From positions 993,945 through 1,057,944 of the forward strand of contig OZ024852.1 in assembly GCA_964017145.1 (NCBI GenBank): a stretch of 64,000 bases of DNA, given 5' to 3'. Positions 47,313-60,379 of this stretch are shown here, piece after piece; the first letter of the stretch is position 1, and each line of letters begins with the position of its first letter. The DNA is from Agrocybe praecox (taxonomy: Eukaryota; Basidiomycota; Agaricomycetes; Agaricales; Agrocybaceae). The position numbers and the translations under genes were made by a program. Under the pieces are notes generated by a model. That model saw only the letters and a list, made by a program, of their open reading frames with translations. It searched no databases and had not been told where the DNA came from.

Positions 47313-47395
47313 GGGTTTGAAAAGAAACGGCTGGTTACGAGCCCATGTATCAAGAAGCCGTCAAGTTTCAACTGCGGCTCCCTGTTTATTCAAGA
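47313..47395. repeat. Dispersed repeat, full copy
   Basis: Begins GGGTTTGAAAAGAAACGGCT. Similar copies are at 53525-53605 and 59081-59165, each followed by the same TTCAAG / GCGGAG-type flank sequence of the 7TM modules. The copy here is followed by CCGCCATCCC and a 3' flank of 7TM copy F. Confidence 0.6.
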
Positions 47396-47992
47396 CTGCC
47401 GTCAGGGAGCCGCCATCCCTAACCCTCTTCTGTCTCTCGAAACACATGATGCCCTGAAAATGGGGGACACGACACTACTTTATACAAACCATCACCCTTT
47501 ACTACATTTCTCTGCCAAAAATTGCAGAGTCCAAACTTGTTCTTGGTTTAAATTTATACATACATCCAGCTAGCTTCTCATTAATTGTGGATTGAATGAA
47601 GTGATTGGCACCAGAGCGGCAAAGCCGCCTTAATGCTCTCACGCAACCCCCTGGGACTCATCCTGTCTCTCCTCCTTCGTTTACCTATCTCTTCCAAATA
47701 TTGCACCAAATTTCGTCTTTAAAGATACAACCAGCCCATTATTGGACAGTAGCGGAAAGCGGCGATGTAGTGTCCGGAGTAGGTCCACGGGAGGCCGTTT
47801 GTGGTATGGATTACTGGATAATGCATAATGTGCTGTTCATCGTAGGGGTCGGAGAGTAAACAGGTGAACTCCTCGTAACGAGCCTCGCGCGAGATTCCAG
47901 CATAAACCAGTCTTGTTCATTGTCTGTTAGCCTTTTACGTAGACAAATTGTACAACCTCTCGTACTCACCTTTCGTCTTCCATCGTTCCGAC

Positions 47993-49296
47993 TTATGAAA
48001 CATTTCCAGAGTTCTGCGTAGGTGGTGGTGTAATATCATCAAACGAGAATACACTGTCCTGAGTTTGGGGATTTCGCTCTGAATCGACATCGTCGTAGCT
48101 CACAGTTATCTGCGTCAGCGATAACGTAGTCAATGCAGACGAATTTGGGACATGATTCGAATGTGAAACATATTCTCCGCTGCCGGTATCACTGCAGATC
48201 TCCGGAGGCACTGTCCTGTGCATTTCTTCACCTCCTCTACGACGAGTGTGAATATAGGTAATGATCACAAGGAAGTTACAATCGATGATGGCCACGGCAG
48301 CCTAAATAGTGATTGAGACTTTGTATACCGATTTCGAAATAAAGGACCGAGTACCTCGAGGAAAGTTATTTTATTGGTAATACTTTGGCCAATGTTCGGA
48401 AGGAACAGGAATACAACGCAAATGACTGAGGTCATCGTTGTCAGGACGCTAGTCGCAAAGCCAGTCAAGACAAGTCGGCGCTGTTCAGTCGGAAGACGGA
48501 CCCGCCATAACTTGTATAATGGGGTGGCCAAGAGGAAGGCACCGGACGTTAACTCGACTGTACAATAGGTTGAAGATGTACATTCAGAGCCATAGGAAGT
48601 TAATGATAAAGGCAGCAAACTCACGTATCAGAAATGAAAGCTTGAGGCCTAATGATTTTTTTACGTCACATGTCTTTGCACCCGATTTGCCAGTGGAAAT
48701 CATTTTTGAGGGGCATTCAACTGCAAACTGGACGATAATGGACAGCAAAAAAAGCAGAAAGATATATGCGGCGACAATACACAAGCGACGAGTTGGGTCT
48801 CCGGGAGGAAAGATCCTCGCGATGGCTAATACAAGGCTTATTCGTGCCAACCTGTGCAGGATGCAGATTTATAGTACTTCTAGTCGCCATAAAATAAAGT
48901 ACTAACCATATGATCACTGTGAACGATATGATTCGTATCCAGAATTTCACAGCAAGAAAAGTTGTGTTGTATAGTATCGAATCTATTTGATAATATGAGT
49001 ATTATGCGTCAGATAACATAAAGTATATGCTAACATACTTGTAGATCCATAGGCAAACCATATCATCGGAACATATACGAAGTCGACAGCCAGAGCCAGA
49101 CCCGCGATATAATCGTCCCACCAAAGACGTCGTATACGTCTGCGCCGGTACCATAGCCTAAAAGTAGTCACGGCAACTGCTATAACGTGGAACACCATTG
49201 CGGCAACTAGAGGTGTGATAAATCATTAGTTTCCCCATCATGAAGTATAGACGTACTGCTTAGCCCTAGGCCAGCTGTGTAGCTCAAGGCAGTCAT
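47993..49296 (-). CDS. Fungal rhodopsin-domain 7TM protein, copy F
   Basis: Exons 49296-49257, 49206-49039, 48982-48907, 48851-48625, 48557-48355 and 48301-47993 give 340 aa, intact. It begins MTALSYTAGLGLS. Loop 1 is FRLWYRRRRIRRLWWDDYIA, the most arginine-rich of the set. The VFLFLPNIGQSITNKITFLE segment before helix 7 and IHTRRRGGEEMHRTV in the tail distinguish it from E and H. It forms module 2 with copy G, and the pair corresponds to copies H and I about 6.4 kb to the right. Confidence 0.85.
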
Positions 49297-50787
49297 CGTA
49301 GAGCGAGTTCAATAGGTTCGGTCGGTTACTGCGATATTTTGAGTAGAATAGGAGCTTTTACTTGATCCAAGCTGACGGCTTTTGTAAAAACTTGGTTGCA
49401 TTTTGGTGCCGTAACTCGTGTAGTCTTGCATTGCACCTAGTATTTGGTTTGATATGATATGATCTTATGTTTCACCCCAGAAAAGAGGTCTCTCCCATTC
49501 ATATTCGAAGGGTTGGAAGTGTCGACGAAAACATTGCAGATGCGGGCTTTAGGTTGTCTGGGATTCTGATATCATGGGTTCACGTCGGAGTCATAAGTAG
49601 TCGCCATTTCTCGCGATGGGACCGCACCCTGATCGTACCTTCGCGACGGAATTCATACAGCACAAACAGGTTGGCAGGTCACCGGCAGCATCACCTAGAA
49701 GGACCGGTATGTTTCCTAGGTATTTTCGAGAATCAATTGAAAATGTGTGTTTCGGTGTATGCATTGCGCTTACCGCTCTGATCTACTCTCCAAATTTCGA
49801 AATTAATGTCCACCCCAAACTTCTACATTATCTTATTTTTTATGAAGTTCTCGACCGTTGAAGGCTACCGAGTACCCTCGAAATTCGAAGATTCAGTGTA
49901 CCACATTCTTGTAACTTTGAAGCGCCAGTATGAGATTGATGTTAAAGCTAAGATCAAGGTTGTTGAAGGTCAAGATACCGTCAAGTGCAGGTCCCTGAAC
50001 CCCTTTATTCAAGCGGAGATAGATAAAGTGACTGCCGCCAGAAAGCCGTCAACCTTCTGGGAATCAACTGGTCGGAATCACTCTTCTCTCTCTTTCGAAA
50101 GACATAAGTAATGCTCTGAAAATGGAGAATATAACTACAGTCGTGCCTTATACCATGATTGTATAAAGCTATAACCTGCGTAATCCCATAGATTTTCTGT
50201 CCACCAAATCCTCGGTTGTGGGCTATTTTGACCTGCAATAATCCATAGCTTCGGACGTCCACCGAGAGTTATAGGATAAGACAGCCCTTCGACTGTAGTT
50301 TATATAAATCATCACGTTTTATATTTCTTTTCCAAAAATTGCAGTTCAACATATACATATTACATACATACAATCTGTCTACTTGAACGCATTCTCAGCG
50401 TTCTCATAATAATAATTATTAACATGGACATCCAACACAGCCCTTCCTTTCTCCTGCTGACCAGGAGCTTGGCTTGGCCAATCTTATCGATCATTCTTGA
50501 CTTTTGAGAGTATCTGCTATTCATCTATCCGGGTCTGAAAGGAAAGAAGGTTCCACGAGCTCAAGGCGAATATTTATTTCAAGCGAGGTATACAGAAATA
50601 CATCGACGTATAAGCATATGAGCTCAGTATCAATCGAGATCCAGTCGTTTAGACCTGACTATGCTCCTTGAGGTTAAATTGAAATTACCCAGGGTCACAA
50701 TTGCAGTCGTCTGCACTATTCGTTCGTCAGTTTTACTGCCAAATATATAGTTCTTCAAAGTCACCTACCCTCTTCCATCGTCGTGGT

Positions 50788-52084
50788 TTATGACAGGTCT
50801 GCAGAATTTTGCTTAGATGGTGGTGTATTGCCTGAGGATGATAGGTCATCGCGGGAATTGGACTCTGACTCAATGTAATCGTAAGTCACGGTTACCTGTG
50901 TCAATGACAACGTAGTCAGCCCAGATGAGTTTGGGACATGATTCGAATGCGAAACTGGTCCACAATCGCTAATATTACTGCAGGTCTCCGGGAGCACTGT
51001 CCTGTGGAGCTCTTCACCTCGCCTACACCTAGTGTGGATGTAGGTCACGATAACGAGGAAATTGCAATTGATGAGCGAAATGGCAACCTAAATTATTATT
51101 GAGATTCTGTGTAGTTTTCAATATAACAAATAAAAGACTAGACCTTGATAAAATTTATTTTGCCAGGTATACTCTGGTCACCGTTCGGAGCGAACAGGAA
51201 CACAGCGCAAATAATTGTAGTAAGTGTTGTCAGGACGCTAGTAGCGAAGCCGGTTAAGACAAGCCGACGCTGTTCACCCGGAAGACGGACTTTCCAAAGC
51301 TTGTGCAATGGAGTAACCACGAGGAAGACATCGGATATTACTTCCACTGTAAGATAGGAGTATGTTCAGCCCTGCCCTGTATAAAGGTATTAAAAGACAC
51401 GGAACTTACTTATCAGAATCGATAACATAAAGCCGAATAATTGGTTGATATTACATATCCTTGCAGGCGACCTTCCAGTAGGAATCATATTTTGGGGGCA
51501 CTCAATGGCGAATTGCATGATGGCGGAAAGCATGAAAACCCCGAATATATATGCGACGATAATACAGAAGCGACGAGTTAGCTCTCCAGGCGGAAAGATC
51601 CTGGCGATGGATAATACGATGCTAATTCGTGACAGCCTACGCAGAGAAAGTGTAAGACGATGTTTGGCTGGAATAGACTCTGAGACTGGGCTGACCATGT
51701 AATCATCATGAGTAACACGATTATCATCCAAAATTTGGCAGCAAGGAACGTCTCGTTATATAGTAAGGAATCTTTTCGAGATCGTGAGTACCGAGCGTAA
51801 GGTAGTATAAGAAATACATATACGCACTGGTCGGTCCATAGGAAAACCACATCACTGGAATATATATGAAGTCGGCAAATAGAGCGACACCTGCAGTATA
51901 ATCGTCCCACCATAGATGTTGCGTGCATCTGCGGCAATATAGCCTGAACGCAGTTACAAAGATTCCTATGACATGGAGCAAGGTTGCAGCGACTTCGAGT
52001 GTGTTAATTCGTTAGCAACCCAGATTTAGATCCAAATGGTGACGCACTACTTAGCCATAGCCCAGCTTTATGGCTCAGAGCCAT
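50788..52084 (-). CDS. Fungal rhodopsin-domain 7TM protein, copy G
   Basis: Exons 52084-52048, 51992-51828, 51771-51696, 51636-51410, 51346-51144 and 51087-50788 give 335 aa, the shortest intact copy. It is of a third subtype with copy I: it starts MALSHKAGLWLS, has FRLYCRRCTQHLWWDDYTAG in loop 1 (His where others have Arg before the WWDD), ARIFPPGELTRRFC, and a divergent tail ending PPSKQNSADLS. The exon 5 donor is GTCTAG rather than GTACTC. It differs strongly from A-F outside the helices. A hAT-like element was inserted about 320 bp upstream of its start codon. Confidence 0.83.
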
Positions 52085-52400
52085 CGTATCTGGAAGTCGG
52101 ATAGGTTCAATATTCCAAGTAGAATAGAAGCCCTTTTTGAAAGAACAAAATGTATTCATGTAAAGCTGACGGCTTTTGTAGAGGTTTGGTCGTCTTGCGA
52201 TATCGTAAGTCGTTATCTTGGATTACACCTAGTCCGCTCCCAGTTCATTGTAAGAAAAAGGGTTGGACGCGTTGGAGAAAAGATTGCAAAAATAGTCTTT
52301 CGGTTTAGCGCTTCATTTTGTTGATCCACACTTGCAATGTTCGTCTTATCTTGATTGTACCTTCACGGAGTAAGTCAAACAATACAGACGCAATGCCGTT

Positions 52401-53048
52401 TAGGGCTGCCAACCGGCCCCGTCTCAGACGGCTCACGGGTGCCGTGACACGGGTCACGGTACCGACCCGTCGAGCAATGAACAACAGACAGAGCCGTCCC
52501 GTCGAACACCAAATATGACCCGTCCCCAAGCCGTCAAAACACGGCCGTCACGGGCCGTCAGACGGGTGGTCTCTATAACATTACATATCGATAAATTTCG
52601 TTACTTTACGTATTATTTCTTGCATATACTACAAGAAATATATTTGTCTTCCCGTTAGGCACACGAATTGTTTAAGAAATCGACTTGATTCAATAATATT
52701 TCGACCATATCGGAGATTAAATTAGCCATCACACTCGAGTCACGTATTCAGAGTTCGTCAAAATTGAAATATCAAGGGCCAATATATGTGCAGCTCTTCC
52801 TTTATGCATTTATCAGACATAGTTACAAATAAATGTATGTCTACATTGTATCTACGTCTGACCTACGCTATAAAACTTTATTTTTCTTGAATTATACCCG
52901 TCTTACCGTGGCCGGCCGTGAAAAACACGTACCCGACCCGGCCAGCCTGTTCTCTGCCCAATAGACGGCCGTGCATTCACGGCCCGTCTACCGTCAACGT
53001 AGCGTGAGCTCACGGCCGTGACCCGTGACGGGTCGGGTGGCAGCCCTA
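52401..53048. mobile_element. hAT-like non-autonomous element, 648 bp
   Basis: Ends TAGGGCTGCCA and TGGCAGCCCTA are perfect inverted repeats of the hAT type. The target ATGCCGTT is duplicated at 52393-52400 and 53049-53056. The equivalent flank of copy I (58745-58752) has one ATGCCGTT and no insert. Both subterminal regions are packed with GACGGGTCACGGCCGT-like motifs in both orientations, as expected for transposase-binding sites. There is no transposase frame. Confidence 0.92.
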
Positions 53049-54409
53049 ATGCCGTTAAGGACTTTGATTAAGCTTCTGTTTGAACTTTGGCAGGTGACCG
53101 GAAAGACAGATAGGTTCCCTAGAGATTCTCCAGAATCAATTTAAAACGTATTGCTGTGTAAATGGTACTCACCGCGCTGAGCCATTCAGCATATATCCAT
53201 CCTAAACAAATCCTAAACGTTTTACACCGATAACAGATACACAACCAATATATCAGGATCGGACGTTGTCACCGCTGGAGACCACCAAGTTAACGAAGAA
53301 AAGCTAGTGTTAACCATGCACTTCATCGTACAATGTATGGACCCGCAAAGGTGTTTTATAAAACTCAAGCGGCAGTGTGAGATGTTCAAGGTTCAACCGT
53401 CACGCGTGAAGACGCGACATCTGTCAAGGAGACATCTGTGGACCCAAAGTTGAACATTGAATACTGAGTACTGAACATTGAACATTGACGTTGTGGCCTA
53501 GAGGGCCTGAAAGAGAATAGATCGGGGTTTGAAAAGAAACGGCTGGTTACGAGCCTATCAAGACGCCGTAAAGTTTCAACTGCGGCTCTTTTTTTATCAT
53601 TCAAGCGGAGATAGATAAGTAAAATAACTGCCGCCAGAGAGCCATCTTCCCCGAAACTTGGCCCTAAGCTCGTGACCAGCCGCAGAATGAGATATCGCGA
53701 AGCGATGAAGAATCTCGATTCTCCAGGTCCTGTGAAATCGACACCTCATATAACGGCCTGTCAACCCTCTGGAAAACACCACTGAAAATGGAGAATACCA
53801 CTCTACTTTATATAAACCATCACGCTTTACATTTTCTTTTCCAAAAATTGGAGTCCAAACTTGTTCTTGTTTTAAATTTATACATACATATCACATACAT
53901 ACAGTTTGTCTACTCAAACGCCTTCTCGACGTTCTCTTAATAAGTAACAAGTATTAACATGGTCACCCAACACAGCCTTTCCTTTCTCCTGCTGACCAGA
54001 AGCAGCTTGGCTTGGCCAACCTTGTCGATCATTCTTGACTTTTGACGGTACTGCTATCCATATAGCGAGCTTCTCTCTCTTCCTTAGTTTACTTATCTCT
54101 TCCAAAAATTGCACCAAATTTCGTCTTTAAAGATACAACCAGCACATTACTGGATAGTAGGGGGAAGTGGCACTGTGATGTCCAGAGTAGGTCCACGGGA
54201 GGCCATTTATGGTATAGACTGCTGTATAATGCATAATGTGGCGTTCGTCGTCGGGGTCGGAGAGTAAACAGGTAAACTCCTCGTAACGGGCCTCGCGTGA
54301 GATCAACTTGGTTCCAGCATAAACCAGTCTTGTTCATTGTCCGTTAGCCTATCACGCAAACAAACTGTATAACCCCTCATACTCACCTTTCGTCTTCCAT
54401 CGTTCCGAC

Positions 54410-55724
54410 TTATGAAACATTTCCAGAGTTCTGCATAGATGCTGCTGTAATATCATCAAACGATAATACACTGTCCTGGGTTTGGGGATTTCGCTCTGAA
54501 TCGACATCGTCGTAGCTCGCAGTTATCTGCGTCAGCGACAACGTAGTCAATGCTGATGAATTTGGGACATGATTCGAATGCGAAACATATTCTCGGTTGC
54601 CGGTATCACTGCAGGTCTCCGGAGGCATTGTCCTATGCATTTCTTCGCCTCGTCTACGCCGCGTGTGGATATAGGTAATGATCACAAGGAAGTTACAATC
54701 GATGATAGCCACGGCAGCCTAAATAGTGATTAGTGATTGAGATTTTGTATAACAATTTTCGAAATAAAGGACCGAGTACCTCGAGGAAAGTTATTTCATT
54801 GATGATACTTTGGTCAACGTTCGGGAGGAACAGGAATACAATGCAAACGACCGAAGCCAGTGTTGTCAGGACGCTCGTCGCAAAACCAGTCAAGACAAGT
54901 CGGCGCTGTTCAGTCGGAAGATGGACCCGCCATAACTTGTATAATGGGGTGGCCAAGAGGAAGGCACCGGACGATAACTCGACTGTTTAATAGGTCGAAG
55001 ACGAGTATTCAGAGCCATGGGAAACTAATGATAAAGGCAGACAACTCACGTATCAGAAAGGATAGCCTGAGGCCTAATGATTTTTTTACGTTACACGCCC
55101 TTGCACCCGATTTGCCAATGGAAATCATTTTCGAGGGACATTCAACTGCGAACTGGACGATAATGGACAGCAAAAAAAGCAGAAACACATATGCGGCAAC
55201 AATACACAGGCGGCGAGTTGGTTCTCCGGGAGGAAAGATCCTCGCGATAGCTAATACAAGGCTTATTCGTCCCAACCTGTGCGGGATGCAAATTTATGGT
55301 ACTTTTCGTTGGAATAAAATAAAGTACTAACCATATGATCGTTGTGAACGATATGATTCGTGTCCAGAATTTCACAGCAAGAAATGTCGTGTTGTATAGT
55401 ATCGAATCTATTTGATAATATGAGTATTATGCGTCAGATAACTTACAGTATATGCTAACATACTTGTAGGTCCATAGCCAAACAACACCGTCGGAACATA
55501 TACGAAGTCGACAACCAAAGCCAGACCCGCGATATAATCGTCCCACCAAAGACGTTGCATACGTCTATGCCGGTACAATAGCCTAAAAGTAGTCACAGCA
55601 ACTGCTATAAGGTGGAACACCACTGCCGTAACTGGAGGTGTGATAAATCATTAGTTTCCCAATATGAAGTATACATAGACGTACTGCTTAGCCCTAGGCC
55701 AGCTGTGTAGCTCAAGGCAGTCAT
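54410..55724 (-). CDS. Fungal rhodopsin-domain 7TM protein, copy H
   Basis: Exons 55724-55685, 55631-55464, 55407-55332, 55276-55050, 54982-54780 and 54718-54410 give 340 aa, intact. Same subtype as E and F, but helix 2 reads VPTVLFGYGPTS where the others have VPMVWFAYGSTS or VPMIWFAYGSTS, and loop 1 has FRLLYRHRRMQRLWWDDYIA. Helix 5 begins VELSSGAF. The Trp-to-Leu change in helix 2 could alter packing. The tail is nearly that of copy F (ERNPQTQDSVLSFDDI). Confidence 0.85.
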
Positions 55725-56676
55725 CGTAGAGCGAGTTCGATAGGTTCTATCGGTCGGTTGGTCACTGCGGTATTTTGAACCAAGCTGACGGCTTTTGTAA
55801 AACTTGGTTGCATTCTGGTGTCGTAAGTCGTGTAATCTTGCATTGCACCTAGTACTTAGTTTGATATGATCTGATTGTACATTTCACCCCAGAAAAGAGC
55901 TCGCCCCAATTCATATTCAAAGGGTTGGAGGTATCGACGTGAGCATTGCATATGGTCTTTAGGTTGTCTGGGCCTATAATATCGTTGGTTGACGTCAGAG
56001 TCATAAGTAGTCGCCATTTCTCCCGATGCGACCGCACCCTGCTTGTACCCGGAATTCATACAACATAAACAGGTTGGCAAGACAGGTATGTTCCCTAGGG
56101 TTTTCTGAGATTCAATTGAAAATGTGTGTTTCGGTGGATCCATTGCGCTTACCGCTCCTATCTACTTTCCAAATTTCAAAATGTTCATCCCAAACTTCTA
56201 CATATCATATCTCTTCTCAGGAAGATCCCGATCGTTGAAGGTTGCCGAGTATGACAACTCGTGATGGGCTTGATCATACAGACCTTCGAACTTCGAAGAT
56301 CCAGTGTACCACATTTTTGTAACTTTTAAGCGCCAGTATGAGGTTGATGTTAAGGTCGTTGAAGGTTAAGACACCGTCAACAGCAGGTCCCCCTTTATTC
56401 AAGCGGAGATAGATAGAGTGACCGCCGCCAGCGAGCCGCTTTTCCCAACCCTCAGGGAATCACTCTTCCGATCACTCTTTCGAAACACATAAGTAATGCC
56501 CTGAAAATGGAGGATATAACTCTACTTCATATAAACCATCACGCTTTACATCTCTCTTCCAAAAATTGCAGTCCAAACCCGTTCTTATTTTAAATGTATA
56601 CATACATATTACATACATACATACACTGGTCTGTCTACTTAAACGCCTTCTCAACGTTCTCATAATAACAGGTATT

Positions 56677-56838
56677 ATGTCGGAAAAATCGAAATTAAAA
56701 TATCGGTAGTTATCCTTGATTACTGAACCATGTCATTGGATTATGGTGGCATATTTCGCAAGATATGGTCAGATATAGGACCATAATCCCTGAAATGGTT
56801 CAGTAATCACTGATATGCTTATTTCGATTTTTCCGACA
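56677..56838. mobile_element. TA-flanked MITE, 162 bp
   Basis: Inverted termini TGTCGGAAAAATCGAAAT / AAATCGATTTTTCCGACA-type (20-22 bp) are flanked by TA on both sides (56675-56676, 56839-56840). The paralogous positions near 53955 and 59433 read GTATTAACATGG or ATATTAACATGG with a single TA, so the empty site is known. The element differs in its termini from the one at 34042. Confidence 0.85.
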
Positions 56839-57127
56839 TAACGTGGACACCCAACACAGCCTTTCCTTTCTCCTGCTGACCAGGAGTTTGGCTTGGCCAA
56901 CCTTGTCGATCATTCTTGACCAGTGACTTTTAACAATATCTGTTATTCATCTATCCGGGTCTAAAAGGAAAGAAGGTCTTACGAGTTCAAGGTGAATATT
57001 TATTTCAAGCGATGTATACAGAAATTAACCAAGGTCACAATTGCAGTCGTCTGCACTATTCGTTCGTCAATTTTACTGCCAAATATATAGTTCTTCAAAG
57101 CCACCTGCCCTCTTCCAACGTCGTGGT

Positions 57128-58423
57128 TTATGACAGGTCTGCAGAATTTTGCTTAGATGGTGGTGTATTGCCTGAGGATGATAGGTCATCGCGGGAATTG
57201 GATTCTGAATGAACGTAGTCGTAAGTCACGGTTATCCGTGTCAATGACAACGTAGTCAGCGCAGACGAATTTGGAACATGGTTCGAATGCGAAACTGATT
57301 CACGATCGCTAATATTACTGCAGGTCTCCGGGAGCACTGTCCTGTGGAGTTCTTCACATCGCCTACGCCTAGTGTGGATGTAGGTCATGATAACGAGGGA
57401 ATTGCAGTTGATGAGCGCCACAGCAACCTAAACTATTATTGAGATTCTGTGTAGTTTTCAATATAACAAATAAAAGACTAGACCTTCAAAAAAGTTATTT
57501 TGCTAGTTATACTCTGGTCACCGTTCGCAGTAAACAAGAACACAGCGCAAATAATTGTAGTAAGTATTGTCAGGACGCTAGTAGCGAAGCCGGTCAAGAC
57601 AAGCCGACGCTGTTCACTCGGAAGACGGACTCTCCAAAGCTTGTACAATGGGGTAACCACGAGGAAGACATCGGATATTACTTCCCCTGTATGATAAGAG
57701 TATATTCAGCCCTGTAGAAAGGTATTGAAAGACACGGAACTTACTTATCAGAATCGATAACATAAAGCCGAATAATTGGTTGGCATTACATATAATCCTT
57801 GCAGGCGAATTTGCAGCAGGAATCATATTTTGGGGGCACTCAATGGCGAATTGCATGATGATGGAAAGCATGAAAACCCCGAATGTATATGCGACGACAA
57901 TACAGAAGCGACGAGTTAGCTCTCCAGGCGGAAAGATCCTGGCAATGGATAATACGATGCTAATTCGTGACAGCCTACGCAGAGAAAGTCTAAGACGATG
58001 TTTGGCTGGAATACATTCTGAGACTGCTGACCACATAATCATCGTTATTAAGACGATTAGCATCCAAAATTTTGCAGCAAGGAACGTCTCGTTATATAGT
58101 AAGGAATCTTTTCGAGATCGTGAGTACCGAGCGTAAGGTAGTATAAGAAATACATTTACGCACTGGTCGGTCCATAGGAAAACCACTTCATTGCAAGATA
58201 TATGGAATCGGCAAATAGAGCGACACCTGCGGTATAATCGTCCCACCACAGACGTTGTGTGCATCTGCGGTAATATAGTCTGAACGCAGTTACAAAGATT
58301 CCTATGACATGGAGCAAGGTTGCAGCGACTTCGAGTGTGTTAAGTCGTTAGCAACCCAAATTTAGATACAGGTAGTGACGCACTACTTAGCCATAGGTCA
58401 ACTTTATGGCTCAACAGAGCCAT
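57128..58423 (-). CDS. Fungal rhodopsin-domain 7TM protein, copy I
   Basis: Exons 58423-58384, 58328-58164, 58107-58032, 57974-57745, 57686-57484 and 57427-57128 give 337 aa, intact. Partner of copy G: MALLSHKVDLWLS start, RLYYRRCTQRLWWDDYTAG loop, and the PPSKQNSADLS ending. Exon 4 has one extra codon (RIICNANQ). Helix 2 is LAMKWFSYGPT, with a lysine at a place where the relatives have Val or Met. It is the first copy of the array as transcribed from the right. Confidence 0.83.
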
Positions 58424-59811
58424 CGTATCTGGAAGTTGGATAGGTTCAATATTCCAAGTAGAATATAAGCCCTTTTTGAAAGGGCAAAATTTATTCATGT
58501 AAAGCTGACGGCTTTTATAGAGGTTTGGTCGTCTTGCGATATCGTAAGTCGTTATCTTGCATTACATCTAGTCCGCTCTCAGTTCATTGTAAGAAAAAGG
58601 GTTGGACGCGTTGGAGAAAAGATTGCATAGATTAGATAGTCTTTCGCTTGGGTTGTTTTAGCGCTTCATTTTGTTGATCCACACTTGCAACGTTCGTTTT
58701 ATCTTCATTGCACCTTCACGGAGTAATTCAAACAATACATATGCAATGCCGTTAAGGACTTTGATTAAGCTTCAGTTTGAACTTTGGCAGGTGGCCGGAA
58801 AGACCGATAGGTTCCCTAGAGATTCTCGAGAACCACTTTAAATCACATTGCTGTGTGAATGGTACTCACCGTTCTGAGCTATTCAGCGATATATCCACCC
58901 TAAGCAAATCCTAAACGTTTTACACCGATAACAGATACACAACCAAAATATGAGGGTCGGGCGTTGTCGCTGGAGACCACCAAGTCAACGAAGAAAAGCT
59001 AATGTCAACCATGCACTTGATTGTACAATATATAGACTCGCAAAGGTGTTTTATAAAATTCAAGCGGTAGTGTGAGATTGGGGTTTGAAAAGAAACGGCT
59101 GGTTACGAGCCCTCAGCCTATCAAGACGCCGTCAAGTTTCAACTTCGCCTCCCTTTGTATTCAAGCGGAGATAGATAAGTAAAGTAACCGCCGCCGGAGA
59201 GTCGCCTTCCCCAAAACTTGACCCAACCCTCTGGGAATCACTTTTTCTGTCTCCTTCGAAACACACAACACCACTGAAATTGGAGAATACAACTCTACTT
59301 TATATAAACCATCACGCCTTACATTTTCTCTTCCAAAAATTGCCGCCCAAACTTGTTCTTGTTTTAAATTTATACATACATGTTGCATACAGTCTGTCTA
59401 CTTACCCCCTCGACGTTCTTATAATAATGAATATTAACATGGACACCTAACAGTCTTTCCTTTCTCCTACTGACCAGGAACTTGGCTTGGCCAACCTTGC
59501 CGATCATTTTTGACTTTTGACAGTATCTGCTATCCAGGTCTCATTGAAGGGAGTAGATTCCACGAGTTCAATGCGAATATTTATTTCAAGCGAGGCATAC
59601 AGAAATACGTCGATGTATAAGCATATGAGCTCAGTATCAATCGAGATCCAGTCGTTTAGACCTAAGAAGGCTATGCTCCTTGGGAGAACAGTATGATATG
59701 ATATGATATATGTGCGATGCAAGGGGTATATATAGAGCTATACGATGACTAACTATTCCAGTTAAAGTTGAAGTTCAACTGATAGAAACAACATCAGAGA
59801 GATCGATTGAG

Positions 59812-59832
59812 TACAGTACAGTACAGTACAGT
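59812..59832. repeat. GTACA microsatellite
   Basis: Four to five tandem GTACA units, next to a GATAT run near 59693-59712. The surrounding 59.5-60.3 kb has no recognisable gene; the Lys/Glu-rich frame at 60041-60328 (+) is low-complexity. Confidence 0.7.
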
Positions 59833-60379
59833 GCAATATGTGGTGCGGTGAGGTAGAGGTATAGAGTAGAGGGTAATGCGGGGGTATAGTTTTGAGTGCG
59901 TGTGGAATGGGAATGAGTACGTAGTAGCAACATTAGGACATGGGTGCAAAGAAGGGGAAGAGGATATTGGACTGTACAAGGCGTGGGCAATATGATGTTG
60001 AGGTGGTTAAAAGCTAAAGTGTAGCACATAATTCGAGACGATGAAAAAAGAGGAAGAAAGAAAGAAAAAAGGGCATAAAAAAGAGAAAAAGAGATCCGCG
60101 CTCAAAGTCACCCGACTTGTCAAGCAACGATCATTCAAAAATAGAACAATCAAGAAAACACAGAAGATAAGACCAGTCTGGGAAGCATACAATCCCAAAT
60201 ACCCTCTCTCTAAGCAAGAAGGGTTAATGAGACACGAAAAAACATGTGGTGACACAGATAGTGTGGATGATCGTCGCGGTGATCTAACTTCCGCCATTAA
60301 TGAACATCGAGTAGTTGGTTGGTTGTAGTTGGTAGTGGTAGATTTTGCATTCTGTTAGATATCAAATCCCAACATGAAT

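Noticed and set aside
28563..58423. Microbial-type light-sensing rhodopsin
   Set aside because: The name of the fungal domain is misleading: no retinal-binding lysine in helix 7 and no opsin motifs are visible in these proteins.
60041..60328. 95-codon Lys/Glu-rich plus-strand frame
   Set aside because: Low-complexity purine-rich DNA; the opposite strand is equally open and no motif is present.
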